Assembly: GCF_000013085.1 (NCBI RefSeq)
Contig: NC_007643.1
Location: 691,001-755,000 of the forward strand
Direction of reading: 5' to 3'
From: Rhodospirillum rubrum ATCC 11170
GTDB lineage: Bacteria; Pseudomonadota; Alphaproteobacteria; Rhodospirillales; Rhodospirillaceae
DNA: 64,000 nucleotides
In this document: one piece after another, positions 11,636 to 21,016 of the stretch
Layout: each line of letters starts with the position of its first letter
Position numbering within the stretch: position 1 is the first letter of the stretch
Notes under the pieces: model-generated
What the model was told of the DNA's origin: nothing
Database searches by the model: none
Seen by the model: only the letters and a program-made list of their open reading frames with translations
Program-made: the position numbers and the translations under genes

Positions 11636-11660
11636 TTCCCCAAAGACGGTGATCTAGCTT

Positions 11661-13298
11661 TTACTTCAGCGACAGGAAGCGCGTGACATGCTTGTCGAGC
11701 GCGTTGTCGTGCCAACCGACCAGCTTGGGCGAGACCAACTGCTTGGAGACGTAGTAGTAAATCGGCATAACCGGCACATCGCGCATGGCCAGGGCTTCGG
11801 CTTTCTTCAGGATCTCGGCGCGCTTGGCCAGATCGATGGTCAGGGCGCCCTCGTCCATCAGCGCGTTGTATTCCGGGTTGTCATAGCCGGAATAATTCAG
11901 CGGTCCGGTCTTGCCTTCCATCTTGAACAGGAAGCTCTGCGGGTCGTTGTAATCGGCGATCCAGCCTTCGCGGGCGACCTGGAAGGCCTTTTGCTTGAGG
12001 TCGGCGTAGTGGATCTTGCCATCGGTGTTGAACAGCTCGACCGAGACGCCGATCTGCTTCCACATCGAGGCGATGGCGACGGCGACGCGCTTGTGATTTT
12101 CCGAGGTGTTGTAGCGCAGGGTGAAGGTCAGCGGCTTGTCCTTGCTGAAACCGGCTTCGGCGAGCAGGGCGCGGGCCTTTTCCTGGCGCTCCTTGAACGG
12201 CACGTCCTTCCAGGCGACGGTGGCCGGGGTGGTGTAATTCTCGACCCCCGGCGGCACGAAGGACCAAGCGGGTAATTCGCCGGTGCGCAGGACCTTTTCG
12301 GAAATCGCCTCGACATCGACCGCCATGGTCAGGGCCTGACGGACGCGAAGATCGTCAAAGGGCTTTTGCGTGGTGTTGAAGGCGTAGTCATAGATCCCGG
12401 CGTAGGGGGCGATGCGCAAGGAATCGGCCAGATTGTCGCGCAGCCAAGTGATCTGTTCGGACGCGATCTCGCGGCAGATATCAAGCTCGCCGGCGCGATA
12501 GCGCTTCTGCATCGCCGTACGGTCTTCGTAAGTGTAATAGATCACTTCGTCGAAGAAGACATCCTTGGCGTCATAGAAGTTTTCGTTCTTGACCAGCTTG
12601 GCTTCGACGTTGGGCAGCCAGCTTGCCAGTTTATAGGCACCGTTGACGACGAAGGTCTCGGGCTTGGTCCAGTCGCGGCCGTATTTCTCCACCACATGCT
12701 TGGGCACGGGCATGAAGACCTGATGGGTCAACTGGGCCAGGAAATAGGGCGCCGGGCTGGTCAGGGTGACTTCCAGGGTTTTGGCGTCAAGCGCCTTGGC
12801 CGCGACATCCTCGACCTTGCCCTGGCCGCTGTTATAGGCCTCGGCCCCCTTGATGATATAGGCCAGCGACGCGTATTCGGCGCCCATCGCCGGATCGAGA
12901 ACGCGGCGCCAGGAATAGACGAAATCCTCGGCGGTGACCGGGGTGCCATCCGACCACGTGTGGTCGCGCAGGGTGAAGGTATAGGTCAGGCCATCGGGCG
13001 AAATCGTCCAGCGTTCCGCCGCGCCGGGGATCGCCTCGCCCTTGGCGCCGAAGGTGACCAGCGCCAGATACATATCGTCAAGCAGGCGCGAGGTCTGAAC
13101 CGTCGAGACGAAATGCGGATCCATCGATTGCGGCTCGCCGTCATTGCCGATGCGTAGCACGCCCGCCGCCTGGGCCGCCGGGGCCCAGGGGCCCGCCGCG
13201 CCGCCGACAACCGCCAATCCCAGCCCAAAGGCCAAGGCGCGGCCCAGCGCGCCAAAACCGGGTTTGCCCTGTGGAGTCCGTTTCGTCTGATCGCTCAT
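11661..13298 (-). CDS. periplasmic oligopeptide-binding protein, OppA type
   Basis: 545 residues from the ATG at 13298 (MSDQTKRTP). A Sec signal peptide with hydrophobic core ALAFGLGLAVVGGAAG ends near AQA-AG around residue 40; no lipobox is seen. The mature protein begins with RIGNDGEPQSMDPHFVST, typical of SBP_bac_5 receptors, and has YEDRTAMQKRYRAGELDI further on. It captures peptides in the periplasm for the OppBCDF importer downstream. A longer frame up to 13508 has no supporting features. The exact ligand (oligopeptide, murein peptide, other) cannot be told. Confidence 0.93.
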   Translation of the reverse strand: MSDQTKRTPQGKPGFGALGRALAFGLGLAVVGGAAGPWAPAAQAAGVLRIGNDGEPQSMDPHFVSTVQTSRLLDDMYLALVTFGAKGEAIPGAAERWTISPDGLTYTFTLRDHTWSDGTPVTAEDFVYSWRRVLDPAMGAEYASLAYIIKGAEAYNSGQGKVEDVAAKALDAKTLEVTLTSPAPYFLAQLTHQVFMPVPKHVVEKYGRDWTKPETFVVNGAYKLASWLPNVEAKLVKNENFYDAKDVFFDEVIYYTYEDRTAMQKRYRAGELDICREIASEQITWLRDNLADSLRIAPYAGIYDYAFNTTQKPFDDLRVRQALTMAVDVEAISEKVLRTGELPAWSFVPPGVENYTTPATVAWKDVPFKERQEKARALLAEAGFSKDKPLTFTLRYNTSENHKRVAVAIASMWKQIGVSVELFNTDGKIHYADLKQKAFQVAREGWIADYNDPQSFLFKMEGKTGPLNYSGYDNPEYNALMDEGALTIDLAKRAEILKKAEALAMRDVPVMPIYYYVSKQLVSPKLVGWHDNALDKHVTRFLSLK

Positions 13299-13543
13299 CT
13301 GTCGTTTTCTCCCCTGATGAAAGGATCTTGTGGTCCGTGCCCGTCCAACGCGCGGGCGCGGCGGCGGTCGGTTGCAGCCTGGGACTGTGATCGCATCGGC
13401 GAGATCTTGGCAAGGGGGAACGCGACCAAAGGTAGTGGGGTAGGGGCGTCGCGAAAGGGGGGACGTATAGCGAAGGAAAGGGGCGCATTCGCCGGTTTTC
13501 CTCCCCATATCGGAATCTCCTTTTTCTGGTGCGGAACCGTGAC

Positions 13544-14452
13544 ATGCCCCTTCGACGCCCCCGCCGCTGGCAGCTTTCCGAGAACGCCGTTACCCCCTCG
13601 TCCCTGGTGCTGGGTCGCCGGAGTTTCGTGGCCGGCGCCCTAGCCCTCTCCGCCGGGGTGGGCCTTGCCGCCCCTTCCGCGCGGGCCGCCGTCCCCGCCG
13701 ACGAGACGACCCCGCGCGAGGACGCCACCACCTATAACAATTTCTATGAATTCGGCTCCGACAAGGGCGATCCCGCCCGCTATAGCGGCGCCTTCCGCCC
13801 GACGCCTTGGGCGGTCACCATCGATGGCGAGGTCGAGCACCCGCAGACGATCGGCCTGGAGGATCTGCTGGCGGTCTCGGCCTTGGAAGAACGCATCTAT
13901 CGCCTGCGCTGCGTCGAAGGCTGGTCGATGGTCATCCCGTGGATGGGCATTCCGCTGGCCAAGGTCCTCGCCCGCGCCGCTCCCTTGGCCTCGGCGAAAT
14001 ACGTCGCCTTCGAGACGGTTTTGCGCCCCAGCGAAATGCCCGGCCAACGCACCCGCTTGCTCGACTGGCCCTATCGGGAAGGGTTGCGCCTGGACGAGGC
14101 GGTCCATCCACTGACCTTCCTGGCCAGCGGCATGTATGGCGAGGCTTTGCCCAATCAGAACGGCGCGCCGCTGCGTTTGGTGGTGCCGTGGAAATACGGC
14201 TTCAAGTCGATCAAATCGATCACCCGCATCACCCTGGTCCGCGACCAGCCGCCAACCACCTGGAGCGCCCTTAACCCCCGGGAATACGGCTTTTATTCCA
14301 ACGTCAACCCCGAGGTCGACCATCCGCGCTGGAGTCAGGCGCGCGAGCGCCGCATCGGTGAATTCCGCCGCCGCGACACCGTGATGTTCAATGGCTACGG
14401 CGAAGAGGTCGCAAGCCTCTATGCCGGCATGGATCTGCGGACCAATTACTGA
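13544..14452 (+). CDS. msrP: protein-methionine-sulfoxide reductase catalytic subunit MsrP
   Basis: A molybdopterin oxidoreductase of the YedY/MsrP family, about 302 residues. A Tat signal (GRRSFVAG near residue 24, then a hydrophobic stretch) exports the folded protein to the periplasm. The motif [17 protein letters not shown] contains Cys123, the expected molybdenum ligand. The C-terminal part has [20 protein letters not shown], typical of the family. It repairs oxidised methionines in envelope proteins with electrons from the quinone pool through MsrQ. The start is ATG 13544 or the GTG at 13529; no strong ribosome site decides. Its stop overlaps msrQ by one base. Confidence 0.94.
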   Translation: MPLRRPRRWQLSENAVTPSSLVLGRRSFVAGALALSAGVGLAAPSARAAVPADETTPREDATTYNNFYEFGSDKGDPARYSGAFRPTPWAVTIDGEVEHPQTIGLEDLLAVSALEERIYRLRCVEGWSMVIPWMGIPLAKVLARAAPLASAKYVAFETVLRPSEMPGQRTRLLDWPYREGLRLDEAVHPLTFLASGMYGEALPNQNGAPLRLVVPWKYGFKSIKSITRITLVRDQPPTTWSALNPREYGFYSNVNPEVDHPRWSQARERRIGEFRRRDTVMFNGYGEEVASLYAGMDLRTNY

Positions 14453-15078
14453 TGACGGGCGGCTCGGTTTTGAAGGACCGCGACCGCCTGGGGCGGATCG
14501 CCGTCTTCGTCGCCTGCCTGCTGCCGCTTGTCTGGTATGGGGCGCGCTTCGTTGGTGGCGATCTCGGAGCCAATCCGATCGAGGCCTTCACCCGCAAGCT
14601 TGGCGAATGGGGGCTGATTTTTCTGCTGGCGTCGCTGGCCGCCACCCCGGCGCGGCTGCTGTGGGGCTGGACCTTTCCGCTGCGCCGCCGCCGCATGGTC
14701 GGGCTCTTCGCTTTTTTCTATGTCTGCCTGCACCTGCTGTCTTACATCGGCCTTGATCAGTTCTTCGACTGGGGGGCGATCTGGGCCGATATCGTCAAGC
14801 GCACCTATATCACCGTCGGCATGGCGGCGCTCCTGCTGCTGGTGCCGCTGGCCGTGACCTCGACGCGGGGGATGGTGCGGCGGTTGGGGGGCAAGCGCTG
14901 GATCGCCCTCCATCGCCTTGTCTATCCGGCCGCCGTCCTGGGCGTTTTGCATTACATGCTGATGGTCAAAGCCGATCTGAGCGAGCCGCTGATCTTCGCC
15001 GGCATTTTGGGGCTGCTGCTGGCCGTCCGCCTTGTGCCGGCGGTGCGCCGCCGCCGGAGCGGTCGCGCCCCATCCTAG
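14452..15078 (+). CDS. msrQ: heme-binding membrane subunit MsrQ
   Basis: 208 residues, mostly hydrophobic, with about six membrane helices and histidines suited to heme b ligation (FFYVCLHLLSYIG, WIALHRLVYPAAVLGVLHYMLM). This matches the YedZ/MsrQ family, which passes electrons from quinol to MsrP. ATG at 14452 overlaps the msrP stop TGA. It has the usual family length and order. Confidence 0.94.
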   Translation: MTGGSVLKDRDRLGRIAVFVACLLPLVWYGARFVGGDLGANPIEAFTRKLGEWGLIFLLASLAATPARLLWGWTFPLRRRRMVGLFAFFYVCLHLLSYIGLDQFFDWGAIWADIVKRTYITVGMAALLLLVPLAVTSTRGMVRRLGGKRWIALHRLVYPAAVLGVLHYMLMVKADLSEPLIFAGILGLLLAVRLVPAVRRRRSGRAPS

Positions 15079-15238
15079 GGCGGCGGCGCCCCAGGGCGGC
15101 GGGGGCTGCGGTTTAACCAGACCTTGACGGTCAGGGGCTTGCTTTTACGGGCGTTTTGGCTCACAACCCGCTTAAGCCGCGCGCGGCCGGAATGTCCTCT
15201 CGAACGCGGTGCCCCTGATCGATATGAGGTTTCCGCCC

Positions 15239-17221
15239 ATGTCCGCCGTCCCCCACGCCGATCTCGCCAACGCCATCCGCTTTCTGTCCGCCGATGCGGT
15301 TCAAAAGGCCAAATCCGGCCACCCCGGCATGCCCATGGGCATGGCCGATGTGGCGACGGTTCTGTTCACCCGGTTCCTGACCTTTGATCCGGCGGCGCCG
15401 CGCTGGCCCGACCGCGACCGCTTCGTGCTGTCGGCCGGCCATGGCTCGATGCTGCTCTACAGCCTGCTTTACCTCACCGGCTATGCCGATATCGATCTTG
15501 ATCAGATCAAGTCGTTCCGCCAGCTTGGCGCGCGTACCGCCGGCCACCCGGAATACGGCCATGTGGCCGGCGCCGAGACCACCACCGGGCCGCTGGGCCA
15601 GGGGCTGGCCAACGCCGTGGGCATGGCCCTGGCCGAGCGCATGACCGCCGCCCGCTTCGGCGAGGCCGTGGTCAACCACCGCACCTATGTGATCGCCGGC
15701 GACGGCTGCCTGATGGAAGGCATCAGCCAGGAGGCCATCTCGCTGGCCGGGCACATGAAGCTCGAACGGCTGATCGTGTTGTGGGACGACAACCGCATCT
15801 GCATCGACGGCGATGTCGGTCTGGCGTCGAGCGACGACGTTCCCGCCCGCTTCCAGGCCAGCGGCTGGCGCACCCTGGCCTGCGACGGCCATGACCCCCA
15901 GGATATTACCCGGGCCCTGACCGAGGCCCAGACCTCGGACCGGCCGACGCTGATCGCCTGCCGCACCATCATCGGCAAGGGCGCGCCCACCCTTCAGGGC
16001 ACCGCCAAGACCCATGGCTCGCCGCTGGGCGATGCCGAGATCGCCGGCGCCCGCGCCGCGCTCGGCTGGCCCCATGCCCCCTTCGAGGTGCCCGAGCCCA
16101 TCTTGTCGGCTTGGCGGACCGCCGGCGCCCGCGGCGGGGTTGCCCGCGTTGCCTGGGAAGACCGTCTGGCCTCGCTGCCCGGCGACGAGCGCGCCACCCT
16201 CATCCGCGCCCTGGCCGGTGATCTGCCGGCGGGCTGGGAAGACGCCGTCCTCGCCGCCAAGCGCGCCCTGATCGAGACCCGGCCCAAGGTCGCCTCGCGC
16301 AAGGCCTCGCAGATGGCGCTCGAGGTTCTGGTGCCGCAGATCCCCGAACTGGTCGGCGGCTCGGCCGACTTGACGGGCTCCAACCTCACCCAGGTCAAGG
16401 GTCAGGCCGATATCCTGCCCGGCTCCTATGGCGGCCATTACATCCACTATGGCGTGCGCGAGCATGGCATGGGCTCGCTGATGAACGGTTTGGCCCTGCA
16501 TGGCGGGGTCATCCCCTATGGCGGCACCTTCCTGGTCTTCGCCGATTACATGCGCCCGGCCATCCGCATGGCCGCCCTGATGGGCCTGCGCGCCATTTAT
16601 GTGCTGACCCATGATTCCATCGGTCTGGGCGAAGACGGCCCGACCCATCAGCCGGTCGAGCATCTGGCCTCGTTGCGCGCCATTCCCAACCTGTGGACCT
16701 TCCGCCCGGCCGATGCGGTGGAAACCCTGGAATGCTGGGCCCTGGCCGTCGGTCGCAGCGATGGCCCGAGCCTGCTCGCCCTGTCGCGTCAGGATCTGCC
16801 GACCCTGCGCGAGGCCTATGGCGAGGAAAACCTCTCGGCCAAGGGCGCCTATGTCGTGGCCGGCGAGGGGCCGCGCGACGTCACCCTGATCGCCACCGGC
16901 TCGGAAGTGACCATCGCCATGGCGGCGCGCGAGCTGCTGGCCGCCGATGGCCTGGCCGCCGCCGTCGTCTCCATGCCGAGTTGGGAGCTGTTCGAGGCCC
17001 AGTCGGCCGAGTACCGCGAGGCGGTGCTGGGCCCGCGCGCCCGCCGGGTGGCGGTCGAAGCCGCCTCGGCCTTCGGCTGGGAGCGGTGGGTTGAAGACAA
17101 GACCGCCGTGGTCGGCATGCCGGGCTTCGGTGCCTCGGGTCCGATCGGCGATCTTTATGAGCACTTCGGCATCACCGCCGAAGCCGTCGCCCGCGTCGCC
17201 AAGGCCCGGGCCGAGGGCTGA
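15239..17221 (+). CDS. tkt: transketolase
   Basis: 660 residues from the ATG at 15239, preceded by GAGG ten bases upstream. The thiamine diphosphate motif is [32 protein letters not shown] (GDG...N, near residue 155). The substrate-binding [12 protein letters not shown] segment is near residue 27, and [21 protein letters not shown] lies near residue 460. It moves two-carbon units in the pentose phosphate pathway and Calvin cycle. Followed by a Calvin-subtype aldolase 143 bases on, it probably serves CO2 fixation as well, but a separate cbbT elsewhere cannot be excluded. Confidence 0.96.
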   Translation: MSAVPHADLANAIRFLSADAVQKAKSGHPGMPMGMADVATVLFTRFLTFDPAAPRWPDRDRFVLSAGHGSMLLYSLLYLTGYADIDLDQIKSFRQLGARTAGHPEYGHVAGAETTTGPLGQGLANAVGMALAERMTAARFGEAVVNHRTYVIAGDGCLMEGISQEAISLAGHMKLERLIVLWDDNRICIDGDVGLASSDDVPARFQASGWRTLACDGHDPQDITRALTEAQTSDRPTLIACRTIIGKGAPTLQGTAKTHGSPLGDAEIAGARAALGWPHAPFEVPEPILSAWRTAGARGGVARVAWEDRLASLPGDERATLIRALAGDLPAGWEDAVLAAKRALIETRPKVASRKASQMALEVLVPQIPELVGGSADLTGSNLTQVKGQADILPGSYGGHYIHYGVREHGMGSLMNGLALHGGVIPYGGTFLVFADYMRPAIRMAALMGLRAIYVLTHDSIGLGEDGPTHQPVEHLASLRAIPNLWTFRPADAVETLECWALAVGRSDGPSLLALSRQDLPTLREAYGEENLSAKGAYVVAGEGPRDVTLIATGSEVTIAMAARELLAADGLAAAVVSMPSWELFEAQSAEYREAVLGPRARRVAVEAASAFGWERWVEDKTAVVGMPGFGASGPIGDLYEHFGITAEAVARVAKARAEG

Positions 17222-17364
17222 CATCGCGATGGTGGCGCGGCCGGGCTTTCGTTTTAAGGGCTCGGTCGCGCCGCGCGGACGCTGTATCGTTCGGCAGAGT
17301 GCCGGGAACCGGTTTCATAGGGCCTTGGTCAACAAGCCCGATTATAGGTAAGGAGACGCCTTCG

Positions 17365-18429
17365 ATGGCTACGATTTCCCTACGCCAGCTTCTCGACCAC
17401 GCCGCCGAAAACGGCTATGGCATGCCGGCGTTCAATGTGAACAACATGGAACAGGTCTTGGCGATCATGGACGCCGCCAAGAAGACCGACAGCCCGGTGA
17501 TCCTCCAGGCCAGCCGCGGCGCGCGCGGCTATGCCGGCGATATCATGATCAAGCACATGATCATGGCGGTGGCCGAGATGTATCCCGATATCCCCGTGTG
17601 CATGCACCAGGACCACGGTAATTCGCTGGGCACCTGTCTGTCGGCGATTTCCGCCAGCTTCACCTCGGTGATGATGGACGGCTCGCTCGAAGCCGACGCC
17701 AAGACCCCGGCCACCTATGAGTACAACTACGAGGTCACCGGCAAGGTCGCCGAATGCGCCCATCTGGTCGGCGTGTCGGTGGAAGGCGAACTGGGTTGCC
17801 TGGGCTCGCTGGAAACCGGCGCCGGCGAAAAAGAGGACGGCCACGGCTTCGAAGGCACGCTCGATCATTCCCAGCTGCTGACCGACCCCGATCAGGCCGC
17901 CGATTTCGTCAAGCGCACCAAGGTCGACGCCCTGGCCGTCGCCATCGGCACCAGCCACGGCGCCTATAAGTTCACCCGCAAGCCGACGGGCGACATCCTG
18001 GCGATGGGCGTGGTCAAGAAGATCCACGAGCGCCTGCCCAATACCCATCTGGTGATGCACGGGTCGTCAAGCGTGCCCCAGGACCTTCAGGACATCATCA
18101 ACCAGTATGGCGGCGAAATGCCCCAGACCTATGGTGTGCCGGTCGAGGAAATCGTCGAAGGCATCAAGCACGGCGTGCGCAAGGTCAATATCGACACCGA
18201 TTGCCGCATGGCGATCACCGGCGCCATCCGCAAGGTTTTCGCCGAGAACAAGGCCGAATTCGATCCGCGCAAGTACCTGAAGCCGTCGATGACGGCGATG
18301 GAGAAGGTTTGCGTCGAGCGCTTCGAGCAGTTCGGCGCCGCCGGCAATGCCTCGAAGATCCGCCCGATCGCCCTGGCCGACATGGCCAAGCGCTACGCCA
18401 GCGGCAGCCTGGACCCGACCATTCAGTAG
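17365..18429 (+). CDS. fba: class II fructose-bisphosphate aldolase (Calvin cycle subtype)
   Basis: 354 residues from the ATG at 17365 with AAGGAGA upstream. Zinc and catalytic motifs are intact: [10 protein letters not shown] near residue 79, [20 protein letters not shown] and [11 protein letters not shown], followed by [17 protein letters not shown]. The length and sequence fit the class II aldolase variant linked with cbb genes in proteobacteria. It condenses dihydroxyacetone phosphate with glyceraldehyde 3-phosphate or erythrose 4-phosphate. It is probably co-transcribed with tkt, and a terminator follows. Confidence 0.95.
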   Translation: MATISLRQLLDHAAENGYGMPAFNVNNMEQVLAIMDAAKKTDSPVILQASRGARGYAGDIMIKHMIMAVAEMYPDIPVCMHQDHGNSLGTCLSAISASFTSVMMDGSLEADAKTPATYEYNYEVTGKVAECAHLVGVSVEGELGCLGSLETGAGEKEDGHGFEGTLDHSQLLTDPDQAADFVKRTKVDALAVAIGTSHGAYKFTRKPTGDILAMGVVKKIHERLPNTHLVMHGSSSVPQDLQDIINQYGGEMPQTYGVPVEEIVEGIKHGVRKVNIDTDCRMAITGAIRKVFAENKAEFDPRKYLKPSMTAMEKVCVERFEQFGAAGNASKIRPIALADMAKRYASGSLDPTIQ

Positions 18430-18489
18430 TCTCCTGGCCAGTAACACCCGGCCAGTACCACCCTGGCGCGGTCCTGCCGCCGCCAACAC

Positions 18490-18517
18490 AGCCCCGCCCG
18501 ATCCGGCGGGGCTTTTT
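18490..18517 (+). terminator. rho-independent terminator after fba
   Basis: gccccgcc, loop of six, ggcggggc, then five T. It lies about 60 bases after the fba stop codon. Confidence 0.9.
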
Positions 18518-18532
18518 CATGGGCATGGGCGT

Positions 18533-18583
18533 GAAGCCAAAGCGTCGTCGCACTCTGGTCCAGAGTGCGGGGGATTTGCTCTC
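18533..18583 (-). repeat. dispersed palindromic repeat, family A, copy 2 (inverted)
   Basis: Contains gtcgtcgc, the perfect palindrome actctggtccagagt, and gggggatttgctc, the reverse complement of the family A layout at 7473-7532. It lies between the fba terminator and the Abi-like gene. The remaining bases to 18724 hold only a weak, terminator-like GC stretch near 18610. Confidence 0.75.
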
Positions 18584-18724
18584 CAAGGAAAGGATGAGAG
18601 AATAGAAAAACTCCGCACAAGGCGGGGCTTTTCATTCAACGATCGTCTGTCCTCGGGGGGAGGCTCGCGCCAACAAAGCCCAAGGCTCATCTTGTGAAGA
18701 TAGGTTTCTTTAGGGGGGGCGTCA

Positions 18725-19399
18725 ATGAGTGAGCAAATCCTGGCTATCAAAGCCTCGTTGTCGGCTGCGCGCCTGAGCACCTACGAGGCTGCCGCGAACA
18801 CGCGGGGCGACGATGATTCGTCAGCTCTCGACCTCTACCTATGGAACGCGCAAGTTTCCGGCGGATTCCTCGCGCCGTTGCATATCTGCGAGGTCGTCGT
18901 ACGCAACGCCGTCGCGGATGCGATAGAGGCCAAATATGGGAGCCGATGGCCGTGGTCGCCAGGTTTTGAGCAAAGTCTCCCTTCGCCATCGGTCGCCTAT
19001 AGTCCTCGCCAAGATCTTTTCAACGCTCGCCGTAATGCGCACACGGTGGGAAAAGTCATTCCTGAGCTGAAATTTGTCTTTTGGCAGCGCATGTTCACCA
19101 GTCGTCACGATGCGCGTGTTTGGGATCCCCATCTCTTGCGTGTCCTACCGGGCTTGGATCCTTCGAAATCGGTCAGTGACCTGCGAAAAGCTATTTATGA
19201 TGATCTTGAAGAAATCCGGACGCTCCGTAACCGGATTGCACATCATGAGCCGATCTTCACGAGATCCCTTAAGGACGATTTTCAGAGGATAATGAACCTA
19301 ATCGATTATCGCTCGCGGCTGACCGCCAACTGGGTCAGGGCGAATCATCAGGTTCACGTGCTGGACATGCTGCAACGCAAGCCAGCCCCCACCCCGTGA
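18725..19399 (+). CDS. Abi-like protein with HEPN-type motif
   Basis: 224 residues. The N-terminal half has the Abi_2-like layout ISAARLSTYEAA...ALDLYLWNAQVSGGFLAPLHICEVVVRNAV. Residues 168-173 read RNRIAH, an R-x4-H motif as in HEPN ribonucleases, followed by HEPIF, the usual hallmark of Abi-like proteins. Such proteins often abort phage infection by RNA cleavage; that role is inference here. A run of G lies five bases before the ATG. Codon use and GC are visibly lower than in the neighbours. It stands alone between fba and pst, without an antitoxin gene, which suggests a transferred single-gene defence module. Confidence 0.75.
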   Translation: MSEQILAIKASLSAARLSTYEAAANTRGDDDSSALDLYLWNAQVSGGFLAPLHICEVVVRNAVADAIEAKYGSRWPWSPGFEQSLPSPSVAYSPRQDLFNARRNAHTVGKVIPELKFVFWQRMFTSRHDARVWDPHLLRVLPGLDPSKSVSDLRKAIYDDLEEIRTLRNRIAHHEPIFTRSLKDDFQRIMNLIDYRSRLTANWVRANHQVHVLDMLQRKPAPTP

Positions 19400-19793
19400 C
19401 GTCAGGCTTCGCCGAGCCGATGCCCGTCAGGCCACTCCCATCCTTCTCCAGCCCCCCAGATCCTCACCGCAGGGTATTCCGCCAGACCCCAAAACCGCTT
19501 CGCGGGGCTTTTTCGTGGGTGATTATCCCTTAGTCCGAAAGGATAGGGTGGCGGTCCAATGTGACGGGAAGGGCGGTAATGTGGCGGATCCAAGAGCGGA
19601 TAAATGCGCTTCAACAGGATAAAAACAGTTTAAAATCAATAAATTAGCATTTTGCGAATGTCACGGAACCTTCATCCTTCTGTCACAAACGTTTCGCTGA
19701 TCCTGACTAGAGTCCCTCCTGTCGCCGGGACCTCCGGCGGCCGAGCTACCCTAGGGGGTCCAAGGGGCCCTTTCGCGCTCATTGGAGGCTACA
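19400..19793 (+). other. intergenic region before pstS
   Basis: No gene is seen. A weak terminator-like stretch (ccgc-ttc-gcgg then a T run) lies near 19495-19515. 19610-19660 is unusually AT-rich for this genome, and the Pho box lies at 19658-19686, about 108 bases before the pstS start. Confidence 0.6.
19658..19686 (+). promoter_or_regulatory. Pho box with three half-sites
   Basis: Three seven-base repeats are spaced four bases apart: ATGTCAC (19658), CCTTCAT (19669) and CTGTCAC (19680). The 11-bp period and CTGTCAY consensus are those of PhoB binding sites. It precedes the pstSCAB-phoU-phoB operon, so phosphate starvation should activate the operon through the PhoB encoded at its end. Confidence 0.85.
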
Positions 19794-20822
19794 TTGATCA
19801 GGAAGACCATCGCTCTGGCCGCCTTCGCGGCCGTCGCCGTCGCCGGCGCCGCCGAGGCCCGCGACCAGATCCGCATCGTCGGGTCCTCCACGGTCTATCC
19901 CTTCGCCACCACCGTGGCCGAGAATTTCGGTAAGACCTCGTCGTTCAAGACCCCGGTGATCGAGTCCACCGGTTCGGGCGGCGGTCTCAAGCTGTTTTGC
20001 GCCGGCGTCGGTGTCGAGCATCCCGATATCGCCAATGCCTCGCGTCGCATCAAGAAGTCGGAAGTCGAGACCTGCGCCAAGAACGGCGTGAAGGAAATCA
20101 CCGAAGTTCAGATCGGCTTCGATGGCATCGTTCTGGCCAACACCAAGACCGCCCCGGCCTTCAATCTGACCAAGGGTCAGATCTTCCAGGCCCTGGCCAA
20201 GGAAGTTCCGGTCGACGGCAAGTGGGTCGCCAATCCCTATTCCAACTGGTCGCAGATCGACGCCAAGCTGCCGAACGAGGAGATCGAGGTTCTCGGTCCG
20301 CCGCCGACCTCGGGCACCCGTGACGCCTTCGTCGAGCTGGTGATGGAAACCGGTTGCCTTGAACTGCCCGCTTGCGCCGACCTCAAGAAGGCCGACGAGA
20401 AGAAGTTCTCCTCGGTGTTCGCGTCGTTGCGTGAAGACGGCCGCTTCATCGAAGCCGGCGAGAACGACAACCTGATCGTTCAGAAGCTGCAGAGCAACCC
20501 GACCGCTCTGGGCATCTTCGGCTTCTCCTTCCTCGACCAGAACAGCGACAAGATCCAGGGCTCGCACATCGAAGGCGTGGCTCCGACCTTCGAAGACATC
20601 GCCTCGTCGAAGTACAAGGTCTCGCGTCCGCTGTTCTTCTACGTCAAGAACGCCCATGTCGGCACCGTCCCCGGCATCAAGGAATACGTGGCCGAGTTCA
20701 CCTCCGAGAAGGCCTGGGGCCCCGAGGGCTACCTGTCGGAAAAGGGCCTGATCCCGCTGCCCGACGCCGTCCGCGCCGACGCCGCCAAAAAGGCCAATGC
20801 CTTTGCTCCGCTGACCATGTAA
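19794..20822 (+). CDS. pstS: phosphate ABC transporter, periplasmic binding protein PstS
   Basis: 342 residues. A short signal peptide (TIALAAFAAVAVAGAAEA) ends near residue 21. The mature protein starts RDQIRIVGSSTVYPF and includes STGSGGGLKLFCAG and PPPTSGTRDAFVEL, the phosphate-contacting segments. The likely start is TTG at 19794, because GGAGG at 19784-19788 sits five bases ahead; a longer TTG frame from 19782 would include the ribosome site itself. It belongs to the short, non-lipidated proteobacterial PstS type and is under the Pho box. Confidence 0.93.
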   Translation: MIRKTIALAAFAAVAVAGAAEARDQIRIVGSSTVYPFATTVAENFGKTSSFKTPVIESTGSGGGLKLFCAGVGVEHPDIANASRRIKKSEVETCAKNGVKEITEVQIGFDGIVLANTKTAPAFNLTKGQIFQALAKEVPVDGKWVANPYSNWSQIDAKLPNEEIEVLGPPPTSGTRDAFVELVMETGCLELPACADLKKADEKKFSSVFASLREDGRFIEAGENDNLIVQKLQSNPTALGIFGFSFLDQNSDKIQGSHIEGVAPTFEDIASSKYKVSRPLFFYVKNAHVGTVPGIKEYVAEFTSEKAWGPEGYLSEKGLIPLPDAVRADAAKKANAFAPLTM

Positions 20823-20849
20823 GACCTTTCGCCGAGAGTTGATCAGGGT

Positions 20850-20887
20850 CCCGCGACCGGCCACCCTCCGGCCGCGGGATCGGCTTT
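20850..20887 (+). terminator. hairpin between pstS and pstC (likely attenuator)
   Basis: tcccgc pairs with gcggga and the inner ggcc with ggcc, with a four-base bulge, followed by tcggctttt. Its position 28 bases after pstS suggests partial termination or 3' protection, giving more PstS than permease. Confidence 0.55.
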
Positions 20888-21016
20888 TCCGGGCCCTTGG
20901 CGGTCTGGTTCGTCATTCCCCGCCCGCATTCCGTCCTTGAGGGCGGTCTCCTTTCGCTTTCGTTCGCCTTGCGGGGACCCCGGGTCTCCCAGGCCCTCTC
21001 TTGGTGGCGTGCCGCG

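Noticed and set aside
15161..17224. 687-codon minus-strand ORF opposite transketolase
   Set aside because: Shadow of tkt, with the same unusual Gly/Ala/His-rich composition as other antisense frames here.
15239..18429. A complete cbb (Calvin cycle) operon
   Set aside because: Only transketolase and aldolase are present; no cbbF, cbbP, cbbL/M or cbbR occurs, so the pair could serve central metabolism.
19490..19520. Terminator after the Abi-like gene
   Set aside because: Only a 4-bp stem (ccgc-ttc-gcgg) precedes the T run; too weak to list as a feature.
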